The notes below the pieces were generated by a model. It saw only the letters and a program-made list of their open reading frames with translations. It was not told the origin of the DNA and ran no database searches. Both the position numbers and the translations under genes were made by a program. From positions 246,077 through 310,076 of the forward strand of contig JACBWW010000091.1 in the NCBI GenBank assembly GCA_020086605.1: a stretch of 64,000 bases of DNA, given 5' to 3'. Positions 62,548 through 64,000 of this stretch are shown one piece after another; positions within the stretch are counted from its first letter, which is position 1; every line of letters begins with the position of its first letter. The DNA is from Lanius collurio (Eukaryota > Chordata > Aves > Passeriformes > Laniidae).

Positions 62548-64000
62548 CTGGAATAACATATTTCTCACTGTCATTTACATGCCAGTATTTATTTATATTG
62601 TGCAACTAGGATTTAGGAAGAAACAGAAGCTGTAATAAATCCGAGTATTCCATAGCAGTTACTTCTGTCACTTAGAACATGCAGGGACAGGCACAGCTCT
62701 GGGATCTCTCAATGCTGAGAATGCGTGTGGTCTTGCCACAGCATCCTGATGTTGGCCACAGCTGCCTGCCCTCAGAATTCCAGCCATAAGAAAGAAATGT
62801 GCCTTGTTAAAGCAGAAGTACTGGAATCCTTGATCCCTCTTTCCTAATGCTCCTGCTGTTGCAGCAGTGTCACACAGAGACTCTTGAATCCAGCAGCATT
62901 TCTTACTGACGCTGTTTAGAGCACAAAGCAGCTGGAAACTCTGCCTGACAGCAGCATAGGAAACAGTGCTGTTGCATCATCCTGGCTGGACACTGACACT
63001 GGGACAAGGCAACACTCTCACAGTTAACCAAAGGCTAACTTCAGGTTTAGAATTGTTTCCCCCTGGGTATGTCACACACAAAGCATGACATGGGGCTCTG
63101 TGGGATCTTATCCTCTCCTCTTAAAAATGAGTAATTTAATGAGAAGAAAGCAAATGCCTGTGTTCACCAAGATGCAGTGAACTGTCCTCCTCAGAGATGC
63201 TTTAATACTGATCCTTGGAGGATTCTGCAGCAGATGTTCAGATGCAGTTACCTGTATCCATTGGAGTGCTCTCCTCTTCCTTCTTCTCCTCCCCTTTGCT
63301 GGCTGCCTGCTCCTCCTCAGCTGCCAGGCTGTTCTGACTGCGCTCAGCTTGCTCAGCGGCTTCCTTTTCCCTTTCCTCCTGTCTCTTGCGAGCCTGCTCC
63401 TCAGCTTGAGCAATTTCAGCTGCAATTTTTTCCATATCCACTTCCACCTTCAAACTGCACAACTAGCAATTAAAAACAAAACAAAACAAAACAAAGCTCT
63501 TTTTAGCTCTTTTACTACTTCAGTTACTTTGAGAAATAAACCATTGGTAAACCCCAATGACGCAGCACAGTCCTTTTGATTTTACAAAGTTTGTATTAAA
63601 AGGAACTAGGGAGGGAGACACAGGCATATTACCAAAAGAAAAGGGGGGAGAGAAAATAAATAAACAACCTAAAACTTGTTATTTGATTGCAGCCAAGTAG
63701 AGCAGTGTGACCCCCAGTGTGGCCACCTTTCCCCAGCTGCTCTGAGTAAATTCACTGAGCCCAGCTTGGAGGCACTCCAATGTCTGCACTAAAGGTCACT
63801 GAAGGAGCAGGAAATCTGTACCACCCACACCAGGGCACTGCCCCAGCAGCTGGGCAATTGCTCAGAACAGAACAGAGAACTGAAGCAGTTGTAGAACCAG
63901 CAGCTTCCTCAGAGTAAGTGAGAAAAATGAGTTGTACCCTTTTAAGCTCGTTGTTGAAAGATTCTGTGCTTTCCAAAAACTTCCTCTTCTTTTCCTGGTG
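62336..64000 (-). CDS. SMARCE1: SMARCE1 (BAF57), C-terminal part; continues beyond the window
   Basis: Subunit of the BAF (SWI/SNF) chromatin-remodelling complex. Three exons on the minus strand are inside the window: 63938-64000 (continues upstream), 63252-63462 and 62336-62547. They join in phases 0 and 1 to the C-terminal 162 residues. Visible are [18 protein letters not shown], a coiled-coil rich in Glu/Lys ([20 protein letters not shown], then [12 protein letters not shown]), and an acidic Glu/Ser/Thr tail containing [17 protein letters not shown] and [15 protein letters not shown] and ending DKKE. These are near-identical to mammalian SMARCE1. The HMG box lies in exons outside the window. 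TAA at 62336-62338. Confidence 0.96.
63252..63462 (-). CDS. SMARCE1: SMARCE1 penultimate exon: coiled coil
   Basis: Acceptor TTGCTAG, donor GTAACT, 211 bases, exits in phase 1. Encodes [13 protein letters not shown] and the Glu/Lys-rich coiled coil, then STPMDT. Confidence 0.93.
63938..64000 (-). CDS. SMARCE1: SMARCE1 third-from-last exon (partial)
   Basis: 21 codons to the window edge, ending ELKR at donor GTACAA, phase 0. Confidence 0.88.

Noticed and set aside
1..64000. CRISPR arrays, operons, tRNA or rRNA genes
   Set aside because: No regular repeat-spacer array, no prokaryotic gene layout, and no cloverleaf or rRNA sequence was seen in a vertebrate-type sequence.

Overview
The window is vertebrate nuclear DNA, almost certainly from a bird. 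It has small intron-split genes, short introns, high GC, no bacterial-style coding density, and several CR1 LINE 3' ends typical of avian genomes. Four protein genes are recognisable by sequence: IGFBP4 (+), TNS4 (-), CCR7 (-) and the last exons of SMARCE1 (-). The same order is known from human 17q21.2, so this is a conserved syntenic block.

Layout. 1-8970: IGFBP4, four coding exons with a 5.8 kb first intron that carries a CR1 copy; the initiation codon is not visible at the window edge. 8970-10540: short gap between convergent genes with an isolated CpG-rich block. 10540-21388: TNS4 on the minus strand, twelve coding exons covering an N-terminal region, an SH2 domain and a PTB domain; one internal exon carries an apparent one-base insertion in a homopolymer. 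21389-39057: long stretch without a recognised gene, holding several CpG-rich patches, a ~245 bp inverted repeat (34401-35511) and a 370-base assembly gap (37558-37927) flanked by CR1 pieces. 39058-43510: exon-like segments on the plus strand with good splice sites and matching phases that may be an unannotated small gene (unrecognised product). 44370-53271: CCR7, three coding exons including a 10-base first coding exon, with a TATA box upstream. 53300-61000: intergenic, with a CR1, an LTR-like segment and a 21-bp minisatellite. 61010-64000: 3' part of SMARCE1, running off the window.

Functionally the genes are independent: a secreted IGF-binding protein, a focal-adhesion adaptor, a lymphoid homing chemokine receptor and a BAF chromatin-remodelling subunit. 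Exon boundaries were read by hand from splice sites and phase. Comparisons to human proteins are from general knowledge of those families, not from a database search.
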